From SHZL01 sp031362985 (lineage in GTDB: Bacteria > Pseudomonadota > Gammaproteobacteria > Xanthomonadales > SZUA-36): DNA of 64,000 nt. Shown in pieces: positions 9,221 through 18,122 of this stretch; the stretch's first letter is position 1; the number at the start of each line of letters is the position of its first letter. The DNA lies in the NCBI GenBank assembly GCA_031362985.1, contig JANLTO010000027.1, positions 5,611 through 69,610 on the forward strand, in the 5' to 3' direction. Position numbers and translations under genes: made by a program. The notes beneath the pieces are model-generated. The model was not told where the DNA came from. It saw only the letters and a program-made list of their open reading frames with translations, and made no database searches.

Positions 9221-9430
9221 TCAGGCGTCCATGTCGGGAATCAGTTTGGACTGGAAGTAGGAGATTTGGTCTTTCAGTTTGAGTTTGCGCTTCTTCAACC
9301 GCGTGAGCTGCAACTGGTCGATACCCGGATTCACGGCCAGACGCTCGATGGCCAGATCCAGATCGCGATGCTCTTCGCGTAGCTCGGCCAGCTTAGCGAC
9401 GATTTCATTCGGATCGTTATAGGTATTCAC
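9221..9430 (-). CDS. DUF465 (YdcH-type) small protein
   Basis: 69 residues if started at GTG 9430 (VNTYNDPNEIVAKLAEL...). The body has the DUF465 pattern: alternating charged and leucine residues forming a helical hairpin, with the signature LKKRKLKLKDQISYF close to the end. Function in the family is unknown; members are small cytosolic coiled-coil proteins. The frame remains open upstream to 9637, but that stretch is not family-like and would run into ttcA, so the start nearest the family length was chosen. No clear Shine-Dalgarno was seen. It is transcribed divergently from ttcA across 85 bp. Confidence 0.78.
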   Translation of the reverse strand: MNTYNDPNEIVAKLAELREEHRDLDLAIERLAVNPGIDQLQLTRLKKRKLKLKDQISYFQSKLIPDMDA

Positions 9431-9515
9431 ATTTGCAAGGATAGTACAGACTTGGCCCAACGAGTGACAATAACACGTTAAAATGGCGCCATTGCATCTC
9501 TGAAGGAAGCACGTC

Positions 9516-10391
9516 TTGACTACCCGGGCATTGCAAAAACAACAGTATTCGAACAACAAACTGGCCAAACGACTGCAAAGAAACGTTGGCCAGGCGATCG
9601 GCGATTTCAACATGATCGGCGCAGGCGATCGAGTCATGGTTTGCCTTTCAGGTGGTAAGGATTCTTATACCATGCTCGATATCCTGTTGGCATTGCGTGA
9701 ACGCGCGCCGGTGCATTTTGACCTGGTTGCAGTGAACCTGGACCAGAAACAACCTGACTTTCCGGAACATGTCCTGCCTGACTACTTAAGGCAATTGGGC
9801 GTGCCCTTTCATGTCATTGAGCAGGACACCTACAGCGTGGTGCGTCGGGTTATCCCCGAAGGCAAAACCACTTGTGGGCTATGCTCACGCATGCGACGGG
9901 GCGCGCTGTATCGGTTCGCCAGCGAAAATAGCATTACGCGTATCGCCCTGGGGCATCATCGTGATGACATCATTGAAACCCTGTTCCTGAACCTGTTCAA
10001 CGGCGGCCGCATCAAGGCCATGCCGCCGAAGCTGTTGTCGGATGACGGAAAGCACGTAGTAATCCGCCCGCTGGCCTACTGCACCGAGCAGGACATTGAA
10101 CGATATGCGGAGGAACGTCAGTTCCCCATCATTCCCTGCAATCTATGCGGCTCACAACCTAATCTGCAGCGCCAGGCCATCAAGGAAATGCTGACCGTGT
10201 GGAAACGCAAACACCCCGGCCGTATTGAGAATATTTTCCGCGCCATCGCGCATGTATCTCCATCCCAACTTGCCGACCATGAATTGTTTGATTTTCGCAA
10301 CCTGGGAGCAGCAGAAATGCCGGAATCCGGGCAGGTGGACTGGTTACAACCGGACCCGGCGGACGACGACCTGTGGCAGGCCAATGGATAA
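9516..10391 (+). CDS. ttcA: tRNA 2-thiocytidine(32) synthetase
   Basis: 291 residues. Starts at TTG 9516 with AAGGA at 9504-9508 seven bases before it; no ATG fits as well. Contains the PP-loop SGGKDSYTML (about residues 46-55) that activates C32 of tRNA with ATP, and two CxxC pairs, TCGLCSRMRRG and PCNLCGSQ, which carry the iron-sulfur cluster in TtcA. GHHRDDIIETLFLNLF is also characteristic. The enzyme thiolates cytidine 32 in the anticodon loop of some tRNAs. Neighbours do not suggest an operon. Confidence 0.95.
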   Translation: MTTRALQKQQYSNNKLAKRLQRNVGQAIGDFNMIGAGDRVMVCLSGGKDSYTMLDILLALRERAPVHFDLVAVNLDQKQPDFPEHVLPDYLRQLGVPFHVIEQDTYSVVRRVIPEGKTTCGLCSRMRRGALYRFASENSITRIALGHHRDDIIETLFLNLFNGGRIKAMPPKLLSDDGKHVVIRPLAYCTEQDIERYAEERQFPIIPCNLCGSQPNLQRQAIKEMLTVWKRKHPGRIENIFRAIAHVSPSQLADHELFDFRNLGAAEMPESGQVDWLQPDPADDDLWQANG

Positions 10392-10756
10392 GTCCGATAG
10401 TTTGGGCCAACAGACAGGGGCCTTTTGCCCAGGTTTCTTATGCACAGCGGCCCGAACACAAGAAATCACCGGCAGTCGGGCCAGCCACAGGCCAATTCTG
10501 CAAATAAAAACTCAGGTCACTGTTTTACAACAATTAACATGTTTTCGGATCGGCTCCGATACCCCCCGGGTTTGAGCAGCTTCACTCGTTCACCGGTCTG
10601 GCGCGTAGCTTTTGCACAGACTTATCCACAAGCCAGGCCAGCAATGCAGCCAGCGCCAACGCTTCTTATGACCACCTCCAGCGATTACAATAGCCCCTTT
10701 TTGGGCGATGGCCGCGGTTTACCCGGCGACCAACCATGGGAGCATCAGGTTAATTT
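10392..10756. other. Intergenic stretch between ttcA and argS
   Basis: 365 bp without a convincing gene; an open frame at 10425-10760 has low-complexity, non-family sequence and runs into argS. A -10-like TACAAT at 10686-10691, with a poor -35 (TTCTTA, 10663-10668, 17-bp spacing), could be the argS promoter. A single perfect DnaA-box-like TTATCCACA lies at 10622-10630, probably by chance. Confidence 0.5.
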
Positions 10757-12517
10757 GTGAAAGAGCACATTGAAGAACTTCTGTCGCTGTCCCTGAACTA
10801 CCTGTTCAGGGATGGCATCCTTTTGTCTGAACACCCGGCGGCGATCCAGCTGGAGCGAACCAAATCCAGTGAACATGGGGAGTTTGCCAGCAACATCGCC
10901 ATGGTTCTCGCCAAGCAGAGCGGTAAGTCGCCGCGCGAACTGGCGACGGCCATTATCGATCGTATGCCCAAGTCCCACCAAATTGCGAAAATGGAAATTG
11001 CGGGCCCGGGTTTCATCAATTTTTTCCTGCACCACGATGCGTTCACCAACATCGTCAACGAAATACTTCGCAAAGGTGATCAGTTCGGTGGCCCCCTGCA
11101 CCGCTCCGAAGAGTCCGTAACTCTCGAATACGTCTCGGCCAACCCAACGGGGCCGCTGCATGTCGGACACGGTAGGGGTGCTGCCTATGGCGCCACCCTG
11201 GCCAGTATCCTGCAACTCGCCGGGCACCAGGTGCAGCGCGAGTACTACGTCAATGATAACGGCAGGCAGATGGACATTCTGGCGTTGAGTGTGTGGCTGC
11301 GTTACCTGGAATTATGTGGCGAGAAAACGAGTTTTCCTGACAATGGCTACCGCGGGGAGTACATCTACGACATCGCACGCCTCGTGCGCGCGGAGTATGG
11401 GGATGAGTGGCGTTTCAGCGCTGTGGAAGTTACTGACGAGCTCCCTCCTGGCCCGGCTACCGGGGGTGACGCCGAAATCTTCATAGATGCACTCATTGCG
11501 CAGGCCCGCCTGCTGTTGGGAGCGAAGGGGTTTGGCACGTTTTTCGAGGCTGCGCTGAACTCGATCCTGGGCGATATCAAGGAAGACCTGGCCGATTTTG
11601 GCGTGGTCTACGAATCGTGGTTTTCGGAAAAGGCCCTGGAAGACAGTGGCGCTGTCAAGCGCGCGATCGAGCGACTGGATGACAACGGCCATCTTTATGT
11701 AAAAGATGGAGCAACCTGGTTTCGTGCTTCAGCGTTGGGGGATGAGAAAGATCGTGTTGTGGTCCGGGAAAATGGCCGCACCACCTACTTCGCCTCCGAT
11801 CTTGCCTACCTCCTGAGCAAGCTTGAGCGGGGATTCAAGCGCGCCATTTACGTGCTGGGGGCGGATCACCACGGCTATGTGGCTCGTTTGCGCGCAGCGG
11901 CCCAGGGCTTCGGGGAGGATCCGGACCGGCTGGAGATTCTCCTCATGCAGTTTGCCATCCTGTACCGAAATGGCGAGAAAGCACAGATGTCGACCCGTTC
12001 CGGCCAATTCGTAACCCTGCGCGAATTGCGCGCAGAAGTGGGCAACGATGCTGCGCGATTTTTCTATATCATGCGCTCCCACGATCAACACCTGGATTTC
12101 GACCTCGACCTGGCCAAGTCACGTAGCAACGAAAATCCGGTTTACTACATTCAGTACGCCCATGCGCGCATTTGCAGTGTGTTCCGAAACCTGGGCCAAA
12201 TGGATACACGGCACAACCGCGCCATCGGCGAAGCCGCAATGCCGCTGATCACACAAGATCAGGAGTTGCAGTTGATGCGCGCGTTGAGCCGCTTCCCGGA
12301 ATGCATAGATTCAGCTGCCAGGTTGCGTGCCCCACACCTGTTGGCACACTACCTCCATGCCCTTGCCACGGACTTGCACGCGTACTACAACGCGCATCAA
12401 TTCCTGGTAGATGAAGAAAACTTGCGTAATGCCCGATTGAATCTGATTCTCGCAGCACGTATCGTGCTGGAGACCGGGCTCAAGCTATTGGGTGTTTCAG
12501 CACCGGAAGAAATGTAG
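10757..12517 (+). CDS. argS: Arginyl-tRNA synthetase
   Basis: 586 residues from GTG 10757. Class Ia aminoacyl-tRNA synthetase that charges tRNA-Arg. Seen: the ArgRS N-terminal add-on domain, then SANPTGPLHVGHGRGAAYG carrying the HIGH-type motif (HVGH). YFASDLAYLLSKLERGF and VLGADHHGYVARL follow in the catalytic core. The KMSKS loop is degenerate (AQMSTRSG), as is normal for many ArgRS. The C-terminal anticodon-binding domain (YIQYAHARICSVFRNL...; LLAHYLHALATDLHAYYNAHQF) is complete. A SPOR-domain gene follows after 21 bp, a common argS neighbour. Confidence 0.97.
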   Translation: MKEHIEELLSLSLNYLFRDGILLSEHPAAIQLERTKSSEHGEFASNIAMVLAKQSGKSPRELATAIIDRMPKSHQIAKMEIAGPGFINFFLHHDAFTNIVNEILRKGDQFGGPLHRSEESVTLEYVSANPTGPLHVGHGRGAAYGATLASILQLAGHQVQREYYVNDNGRQMDILALSVWLRYLELCGEKTSFPDNGYRGEYIYDIARLVRAEYGDEWRFSAVEVTDELPPGPATGGDAEIFIDALIAQARLLLGAKGFGTFFEAALNSILGDIKEDLADFGVVYESWFSEKALEDSGAVKRAIERLDDNGHLYVKDGATWFRASALGDEKDRVVVRENGRTTYFASDLAYLLSKLERGFKRAIYVLGADHHGYVARLRAAAQGFGEDPDRLEILLMQFAILYRNGEKAQMSTRSGQFVTLRELRAEVGNDAARFFYIMRSHDQHLDFDLDLAKSRSNENPVYYIQYAHARICSVFRNLGQMDTRHNRAIGEAAMPLITQDQELQLMRALSRFPECIDSAARLRAPHLLAHYLHALATDLHAYYNAHQFLVDEENLRNARLNLILAARIVLETGLKLLGVSAPEEM

Positions 12518-12538
12518 ACAGGAAACGGGAGTAAAGCA

Positions 12539-13120
12539 GTGGCAAAGCGCGGAGCAAGCAGGGGCAGCAAGAGCCAAACACCTGCTTTGACATGGTTGTT
12601 TACCGGTATTCTGATCGGCCTCGGGCTGGCCTGGTTTCTCGCAGCTAAAGGGTACATTCCGCACACCGAACAGCCTGCAGGCGATGACGCAGCCACGCAA
12701 CTCCAGGGAGAGTCCCTGCTACCTGACGAAGCCATCACCGAAGAGGAAAAGCCCGCCAAAGCCCGCTACGACTTTTTCACAGTCTTGCCGGAAATGGAAG
12801 TGGTCGTTCCGGAACAGGAATTGGCCAAGCAACAGGAATTAGCCCGCCAGCAGGAGGCCGCCAACCCGGCCACGCCCGCCACCAGTGCAGATAGCTACCT
12901 GCTCCAGGTTGGTTCATTCAAATCGGTTGATGAGGCGGATGAGATGAAAGCGCAGTTGGCACTGAGCGGGATACAGGCCAACGTGCAATCGGTCAAGGTA
13001 AACGACGCCAACTGGTACCGGGTTAGAGTCGGGCCGGTGCAAGGGGCCGCCAAGGCGGACGAGATCCGCCTGGCCTTGCAAGCCAACGGCATCGACAGTC
13101 TGGTAATGAAAAGCCCTTAA
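12539..13120 (+). CDS. SPOR-domain inner-membrane protein (FtsN-like)
   Basis: 193 residues from GTG 12539, preceded by GGGAG at 12527-12531. Architecture: a short basic cytoplasmic tail, one transmembrane helix at about residues 18-36 (LTWLFTGILIGLGLAWFLA), a periplasmic linker rich in Q/E/A, and a C-terminal SPOR domain from about residue 118 (YLLQVGSFKSVDEADEMKAQ ... WYRVRVGPV). SPOR domains bind glycan strands lacking stem peptides at division sites, so a role at the septum is likely. Whether this is FtsN itself cannot be decided. The stop TAA (13118-13120) directly abuts the stop of the convergent batD gene. Confidence 0.85.
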   Translation: MAKRGASRGSKSQTPALTWLFTGILIGLGLAWFLAAKGYIPHTEQPAGDDAATQLQGESLLPDEAITEEEKPAKARYDFFTVLPEMEVVVPEQELAKQQELARQQEAANPATPATSADSYLLQVGSFKSVDEADEMKAQLALSGIQANVQSVKVNDANWYRVRVGPVQGAAKADEIRLALQANGIDSLVMKSP

Positions 13121-14896
13121 TCAGGCCTTGCCCTTACCGCCGGTTCTGGCCACAGCATATAGATCCGTCACGGCCGGTTGTTTGCCCTTGTCCACGGCGC
13201 GCGAGTTTGCCCGCCATGCTGAAAAAGCCTGCCAAAGTTCACGTCCGTTCCAGGACTCTTCCGCATCCGGGCGAAAGCCAGTGGCATCCAACAGCAACAG
13301 TTGCCGGCACAGGGCGGGATTCGGACCCTGGCGAATAAAATCAAGCAAACTACCTGTTCCACCTGCCGGTCCAAACTCCCGCAACCAGTGATTAAGTGCG
13401 CGGCGGACCTGGCCAGCATCCCCCTGTTTACACGCCTGCTCAAGCCTGCCGAGTACTGCAAGTTCAGTCGCAGCCATCCCGGTCTGCGCCGTTTTTTTCG
13501 CTTGCAGGTCGCGGCGCGAAAACAGGACGGCGCCAATGGCAAGCGTAATTAACCACAAAGCAGCGAACAGCGCCGTTAGCCAGTTCCACAGGCGGATTTC
13601 CCCTGGCGGCGCTGGCATGGCGGGGCTGGCCGGTGTCAATTCGACAGCGGCGGGGGCAGCGCTTGCCGGCGGCGGGACGGGCACTACGCTCGATGGCAGG
13701 ACACGTAACCGTTGTTCGGGCAACACAGCGGTCTGCTGCCGGTTGTTCTGGGTATCCCACCAGTTCAGTTTCAATTCCGGCAACACCAGATCGCCCTCTT
13801 TTTCCGGAACGACGGCATAGCGGAATTCCTTGTGGCCCAGCACCCACTTGCCATCGTTGCGGCTGATGCCTTGCGGTTGATCCGGGTAGATCCGGACATC
13901 CGGAATTTCCGGCCACGTCGGAGCGATTACCATGTTCTCCTCGAGTCCAACAGCATCCACCATGATGGTGCGGGTAACGGGCTCTCCCACTGTCAGGGCG
14001 TCAGTGGAAGAAATGGTCTGGCTGAGCTTGAGTGAACGTGCGGGTAACCACTCGGCACCGCCGTGGCTGGCGGGTTTGGGATTGATGGTCAGTTCAAGCT
14101 GGTCGCTGGACACCTCGACGCGGCGGCCACGCACTGAGGGTTGCCACAGCTTGTCAGAGCGTCGTTCTACCAGGCGCCCACTGAGCGTCATTGGCGGAAT
14201 AACCAGCGGGCCCGAGCGCTCCGGAAAGACTGCATAGTGCCGTTCGAGAACCCGGTAGCGTTCACCCCCACGTTCTGCCTGGAACGGAACTTCGTCCAGC
14301 AAGCGCACCGCAGTCAATTCCGGTTCAGGCTGTGAAATGGCAGCCTCGGTAAGGCTCTGCTGATAGAACACCCGCACCGTCAGCAACAACTGGGCATGCA
14401 CGTAGTAGGGTCCATCGTGCGGCTCCACCTCGACTTCGATGAATACCGCAGGAGTCGCGCCCGGCTGCGGTTGCGGAGCTGCATCGACAGTCAGCGACAG
14501 AGGCGCTGTCATGAAAGAGCCAAAGCGCAGGGGCGGCACCGTGAGGGAGCCGGTCCTGCGTGGCTCCAGGGTTACCATTAACCGGACCAGGGCAGACTGG
14601 CTGCCATTCACGATGGACATTTGTGTTTCAGATCTCTGGTCCAGCAGTTCGAAATCTGTCGCCAAAGGACCTAGATCGCCGTCAAGGCTTTGCTGCGGAT
14701 CATCTGTCTGGATGATCAGGGTTACCGTTTCACCCTGGACAACGTGGTCTCTATCCAGTTGCGTGGTGATGTTCGCAGCATGGACAGCAGCGGGCAGCAG
14801 CCCAGCCAGCGCCATTGACAGTAGCATTCTCGGCAATAACGACCGCCATGCATGTGCAGCCCATTTAGTGCCCATCCGTTGTATATCTCTCACCAT
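13121..14896 (-). CDS. batD: BatD-family membrane protein
   Basis: 591 residues. Signal peptide (about residues 20-40, ending AAVHAAN), then repeated Ig-like BatD domains (DRDHVVQGETVTLIIQTD, VFYQQSLTEAAISQPE, PVTRTIMVDAVGLEENM), a proline/alanine linker, one transmembrane helix near residue 440 (LFAALWLITLAIGAVLFSRR) and a cytoplasmic tail. Last gene of the MoxR/Bat operon; the start overlaps the upstream stop by 7 bp (ATGGTGA). The Bat (Bacteroides aerotolerance) proteins are envelope complexes linked to stress tolerance; the biochemical role is unknown. An alternative start at MGTKWAAH, 7 codons in, would also leave an intact signal peptide. Confidence 0.85.
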   Translation of the reverse strand: MVRDIQRMGTKWAAHAWRSLLPRMLLSMALAGLLPAAVHAANITTQLDRDHVVQGETVTLIIQTDDPQQSLDGDLGPLATDFELLDQRSETQMSIVNGSQSALVRLMVTLEPRRTGSLTVPPLRFGSFMTAPLSLTVDAAPQPQPGATPAVFIEVEVEPHDGPYYVHAQLLLTVRVFYQQSLTEAAISQPEPELTAVRLLDEVPFQAERGGERYRVLERHYAVFPERSGPLVIPPMTLSGRLVERRSDKLWQPSVRGRRVEVSSDQLELTINPKPASHGGAEWLPARSLKLSQTISSTDALTVGEPVTRTIMVDAVGLEENMVIAPTWPEIPDVRIYPDQPQGISRNDGKWVLGHKEFRYAVVPEKEGDLVLPELKLNWWDTQNNRQQTAVLPEQRLRVLPSSVVPVPPPASAAPAAVELTPASPAMPAPPGEIRLWNWLTALFAALWLITLAIGAVLFSRRDLQAKKTAQTGMAATELAVLGRLEQACKQGDAGQVRRALNHWLREFGPAGGTGSLLDFIRQGPNPALCRQLLLLDATGFRPDAEESWNGRELWQAFSAWRANSRAVDKGKQPAVTDLYAVARTGGKGKA

Positions 14897-16626
14897 GGTT
14901 CCGGTTCGTCCTCGGGAGCGCCACGGCGCTGATGTTCGTTGATGAATTTCCGTCGCAGCAGTCCGCCCGGGTCATCCGGTATCCGGCGCAACCATTGCTC
15001 CATCGCCTGGGCGTCCTCTTCCGACCAGGACGCAGCATAATCCTGCTGAGACTGCTGCTCTTGCCCCTGCTTGCCCTCATCCTGTTCGGCTTCCTGTTCG
15101 CCTTCCTGCTGTTCTTTTGACTCCTGCTCCGTTCCTGACTCATCCTGGGATTGCCCGGATTGGTCTTCCTCGCTGGACTGGTCGGAGGATTCGCCATCTT
15201 TTTGCTCATCCCCTTCACCGTTCTGCTCTTTCTCCTGCTGCTCCTGCTGGTCCTGCTGCTCCTTGAGCTGTGCGATGAGTTCGCGATTGAAGCGGGCATC
15301 TTCCATCGCGGGCGCCAGCTTCAACGCCTCGTCGTATGCCGCCAGGGCCTGTTCGTACTCACCCAGTTGAGCCAGCGAATTCCCCTGGTTATACAGGACA
15401 TCTGCGCCACTGGCGCGCGACCAGGCGCCCAGGGCGTTCTCGAATTTACCACTGCGATACCAGGCCTGGCCGGAGATTTCAGGGTCAAGCGCGAGCGATG
15501 CTGCACGATCATTTTCGTCTTTCTGCAGGGCTTGCCAGGCCTGCTGATCACGTCTCTGCCAGGTGTCTTTCCACCAGTCAGCGCGGGCTGCAGGGGCATA
15601 CCCCATCCCGCACAACATGCACAGCGGCAACAGGAACAGCGCTCCGCGCCGGAAACCCGTCACGGACAAGGGCAGCAACAGCAGTAGCAGCCAGGGTCCA
15701 AAATCCCTCCAGCGCTGGTCAAGCGAGTCCTCGTTCAAAGTGAACTCGCTACCCTCAGAGACTGCCCAGGGAGAGGCGACTGCGCCGGCGCCGTCTGAAG
15801 TTGCGAGTTCCGAGTAGCGCCCGCCGCCCGCCGCTGTCACGTCCGCCAGGCTGGCGGCATCCATCCGGGCAATCACTACATTGCCGTTGCGGTCGGTGAC
15901 GAATCCGCTGCCGCTGGCTATCGGCGCACCCTCGGCCGTGCCAACCCCCAACACAGAAATTATGAACCCGCGATCATGCAGCTCGCGCGCTTTGGCAGCA
16001 TCCATTGCAGTGGCAGAGTCGCTGACCAACAGGATTTCTCCACGGCTGAACCCGGCCCGCTCCAGCAGGGTTGCGGACATACCCAGGGCCAGATCGGCGC
16101 GACTACCGTGTACCGGGATGACGTCGGGCTGCAAGGCCGGTAACAGGTTGGCGATGGTATTGGTATCGGAAGTCAGCGGCGAAACCACGTAGGCATCGCC
16201 AGCATACGCCACGAGGCCGGTTTGCCCTTCGGTGGTTTCGTGCAGCAAGTCAGCCAGGCGGAAGCGCGCGCGGGTCAGGCGGTCAGGCCGCAAATCCGCT
16301 GCCAGCATCGAAGTGGACAGATCCAGTGCAATGACACGGGCATCCCGCGCGGAGTAGGTGCTATCCGGCAGTTTCTGCCAGCTGGGTCCGGCCAATGCGA
16401 GCACCGCGATCAACAACGCCAGCCCGGCCAGCCAATGCCCCCTCGACGGCCTGGAACTGCTACTGTCGTTATGGCTCAGCCACTTGAGCAAATGCGGGTC
16501 GCAGATACGTTCCCAGTCGCCGGAGGGACGCCGCGTGCGACGCCACAACCAGGGCAGCAGGACGGCAAGCGGCGCTGCCGCCAGCCACAGGGGCCGGATG
16601 AAATGGATGAAATCCAGATTCTTCAT
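14890..16626 (-). CDS. batB: BatB/BatC fusion: VWA domain protein with TPR and acidic Gln/Glu-rich region
   Basis: 578 residues. N-terminal membrane helices (WLAAAPLAVLLPWLW; LAGLALLIAVLALAG), then a von Willebrand A domain with the MIDAS motif DLSTSM near residue 100. A further transmembrane segment near 310 (LLLLLLPLSVTGF) is followed by TPR repeats (VLYNQGNSLAQLGEYEQALA). The TPRs lead into a long low-complexity tract of E, Q, D and S (about residues 460-540) and a short conserved end. BatB and BatC are separate genes in some genomes and fused in others; here they are fused. Coupled by ATGA overlap to batA upstream and by ATGGTGA to batD. Confidence 0.87.
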   Translation of the reverse strand: MKNLDFIHFIRPLWLAAAPLAVLLPWLWRRTRRPSGDWERICDPHLLKWLSHNDSSSSRPSRGHWLAGLALLIAVLALAGPSWQKLPDSTYSARDARVIALDLSTSMLAADLRPDRLTRARFRLADLLHETTEGQTGLVAYAGDAYVVSPLTSDTNTIANLLPALQPDVIPVHGSRADLALGMSATLLERAGFSRGEILLVSDSATAMDAAKARELHDRGFIISVLGVGTAEGAPIASGSGFVTDRNGNVVIARMDAASLADVTAAGGGRYSELATSDGAGAVASPWAVSEGSEFTLNEDSLDQRWRDFGPWLLLLLLPLSVTGFRRGALFLLPLCMLCGMGYAPAARADWWKDTWQRRDQQAWQALQKDENDRAASLALDPEISGQAWYRSGKFENALGAWSRASGADVLYNQGNSLAQLGEYEQALAAYDEALKLAPAMEDARFNRELIAQLKEQQDQQEQQEKEQNGEGDEQKDGESSDQSSEEDQSGQSQDESGTEQESKEQQEGEQEAEQDEGKQGQEQQSQQDYAASWSEEDAQAMEQWLRRIPDDPGGLLRRKFINEHQRRGAPEDEPEPW

Positions 16627-17645
16627 GTGCGACTGGCCCGCAACATGGTACGTGGCCGGACCAGCAGCATTCCGCCAAGCAAGGTCATGAGGAACCCTAC
16701 CGAAAGCGGCCAGAAAAACAAGTCGTCAACCGGCCGTACCGTTTCCTGATCACTTTCGACCGGCTCCAGCTCATCCAGCGTGCGATAGATTTCTTCCAGT
16801 GCCGCTGTATCCCTGGCGCGAAAATACTGTCCGCCGGTTTTCTCGGCAATGGCGCGCAAGGCATCTTCGTCGAGGTCAGCTGAGGGATTAACCATCCTGG
16901 CACCAAAAAAATCCTGCACCATCATTTCGTCCGCACCTACACCCACGGTGTAGATCGTCAGTCCTTCCCGCGCGGCAAATTCGGCGGCCTGCAAGGGTTG
17001 AACTTCGCCGGACGTGTTGGCCCCGTCGGTGAGCAGAATCAGTATGCGTTTGCTGGCCGCATCTTCCCGCAAGCGTTTGACGGCCAGTCCAATGGCGTCG
17101 CCGATTGCAGTCTCGCGCCCGGCCAGGCCGATTTCCGATTCACCCAGAAGAATCGCTGCGGTCTGTGTATCAAATGTCAGTGGCGTTTGCAGGTAGGCAC
17201 GACTGCCAAACAGGACCAGGCCTACCCGGTCGCCGCGGCGTCTTTCAATAAATTCGCCGGCAACCTGTTTGACCACGGTGAGCCGGTTCACGGCTTGCTG
17301 GTTCAGGAGCATGTCCTGGGTGTCCATGCTGCCGGAGATGTCTACCGCCAGCAGGAGATCACGCCCGGTGACTGGCAATATTTCGATCTCGCCCACCCAC
17401 TGCGGTCGCGCTGCAGCCATCACCATCAGCACCCATACCAGCCAGGCAACTGCGGCCAGAACCGGTTTTTTCATGAACCCGGACGAGCCGCCTCCCACCA
17501 GTGAAAACCACGGCACCCTGAGGGCTTGCAGCGAGCTTTGCGGCATGGCCTTCAAGGCGTGGCGCACCAGCGCTGGCAAAGGAAGCAATGCCAGCAACCA
17601 GGGCCAGGCCAGTATCAGGCCCGATGTGGTTATGGGCTCAGCCAT
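16623..17645 (-). CDS. batA: BatA: VWA domain membrane protein
   Basis: 340 residues. Two N-terminal membrane helices (LAWPWLLALLPLPALV; VLAAVAWLVWVLMVMAA) precede a von Willebrand A domain with the intact MIDAS DISGSMDTQD near residue 90 and ILILLTDGANTSG further on, and a C-terminal membrane helix (FFWPLSVGFLMTLLGGMLLV). The MIDAS suggests metal-dependent protein binding on the periplasmic face. Overlaps the DUF4381 gene by 8 bp and batB by 4 bp, consistent with coordinated synthesis as a complex. Confidence 0.88.
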   Translation of the reverse strand: MAEPITTSGLILAWPWLLALLPLPALVRHALKAMPQSSLQALRVPWFSLVGGGSSGFMKKPVLAAVAWLVWVLMVMAAARPQWVGEIEILPVTGRDLLLAVDISGSMDTQDMLLNQQAVNRLTVVKQVAGEFIERRRGDRVGLVLFGSRAYLQTPLTFDTQTAAILLGESEIGLAGRETAIGDAIGLAVKRLREDAASKRILILLTDGANTSGEVQPLQAAEFAAREGLTIYTVGVGADEMMVQDFFGARMVNPSADLDEDALRAIAEKTGGQYFRARDTAALEEIYRTLDELEPVESDQETVRPVDDLFFWPLSVGFLMTLLGGMLLVRPRTMLRASRT

Positions 17646-18114
17646 ATTTTTTCACCCAGGTTTGCGCCAATTGCCGCAAGCTGTTCACATTGAACCGGGG
17701 ATAGGGTTCATACGGGCCGCTGGCCAATGCGGCAAGGCTGGCGGAGTCAATGCTCTGGGGCAGCGCGGATTGCAGAAAATGCACCCACTCGATGCCCTGT
17801 AAGCGCACGCAGGTGGTTCCGGGAAAAGCCCGCAAGGCCACCACGCGAACCAACTTGTTCATCCGCGCCAGGTACTCGTGTGGCTCAAGGGCCGGGTCAA
17901 CTTCCCTGCCGATCTGCTCCAGGGCCGCAAGCAGCCGGGCGCGACGGCGCACGACCCGCCAGCGCTGGTAGCCATAACGCAAGGCCAGTGCCAGCAAAAT
18001 GCTCAACAGTAACGCCAGGACCCACCATCCGGGTGCGGGTGGCCACCAGCCGGGCGCGCTGGCGGCGTGTATATCCCGCAACTGGGAGAGCGGATTGGTT
18101 GCGCCTGCATCCAT
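17638..18114 (-). CDS. DUF4381 membrane protein
   Basis: 158 residues. Pattern typical of DUF4381: PLSQLRDIHAASAPGWWPPAPGWW just before one transmembrane helix (VLALLLSILLALALRYGY, about residues 31-48), then a basic helix (RRRARLLAAL) and a soluble domain ending YEPYPRFNVNSLRQLAQTWVKKY. Regularly found between DUF58 and BatA genes, as here. Function unknown; presumably a small subunit of the Bat complex. Confidence 0.85.
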   Translation of the reverse strand: MDAGATNPLSQLRDIHAASAPGWWPPAPGWWVLALLLSILLALALRYGYQRWRVVRRRARLLAALEQIGREVDPALEPHEYLARMNKLVRVVALRAFPGTTCVRLQGIEWVHFLQSALPQSIDSASLAALASGPYEPYPRFNVNSLRQLAQTWVKKYG

Positions 18115-18122
18115 GAAAAAAC

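Noticed and set aside
8858..9382. 174-codon open frame in the repeat region
   Set aside because: It is created by the GC-rich repeats, lacks family features and runs antisense to the DUF465 gene.
10622..10630. Perfect DnaA box TTATCCACA
   Set aside because: A single 9-mer is expected by chance about once in 100-130 kb of both strands; no cluster, AT-rich unwinding element or dnaA gene nearby.
10425..10760. 111-codon open frame between ttcA and argS
   Set aside because: Composition is not protein-like, there is no ribosome-binding site, and its end overlaps the argS start.
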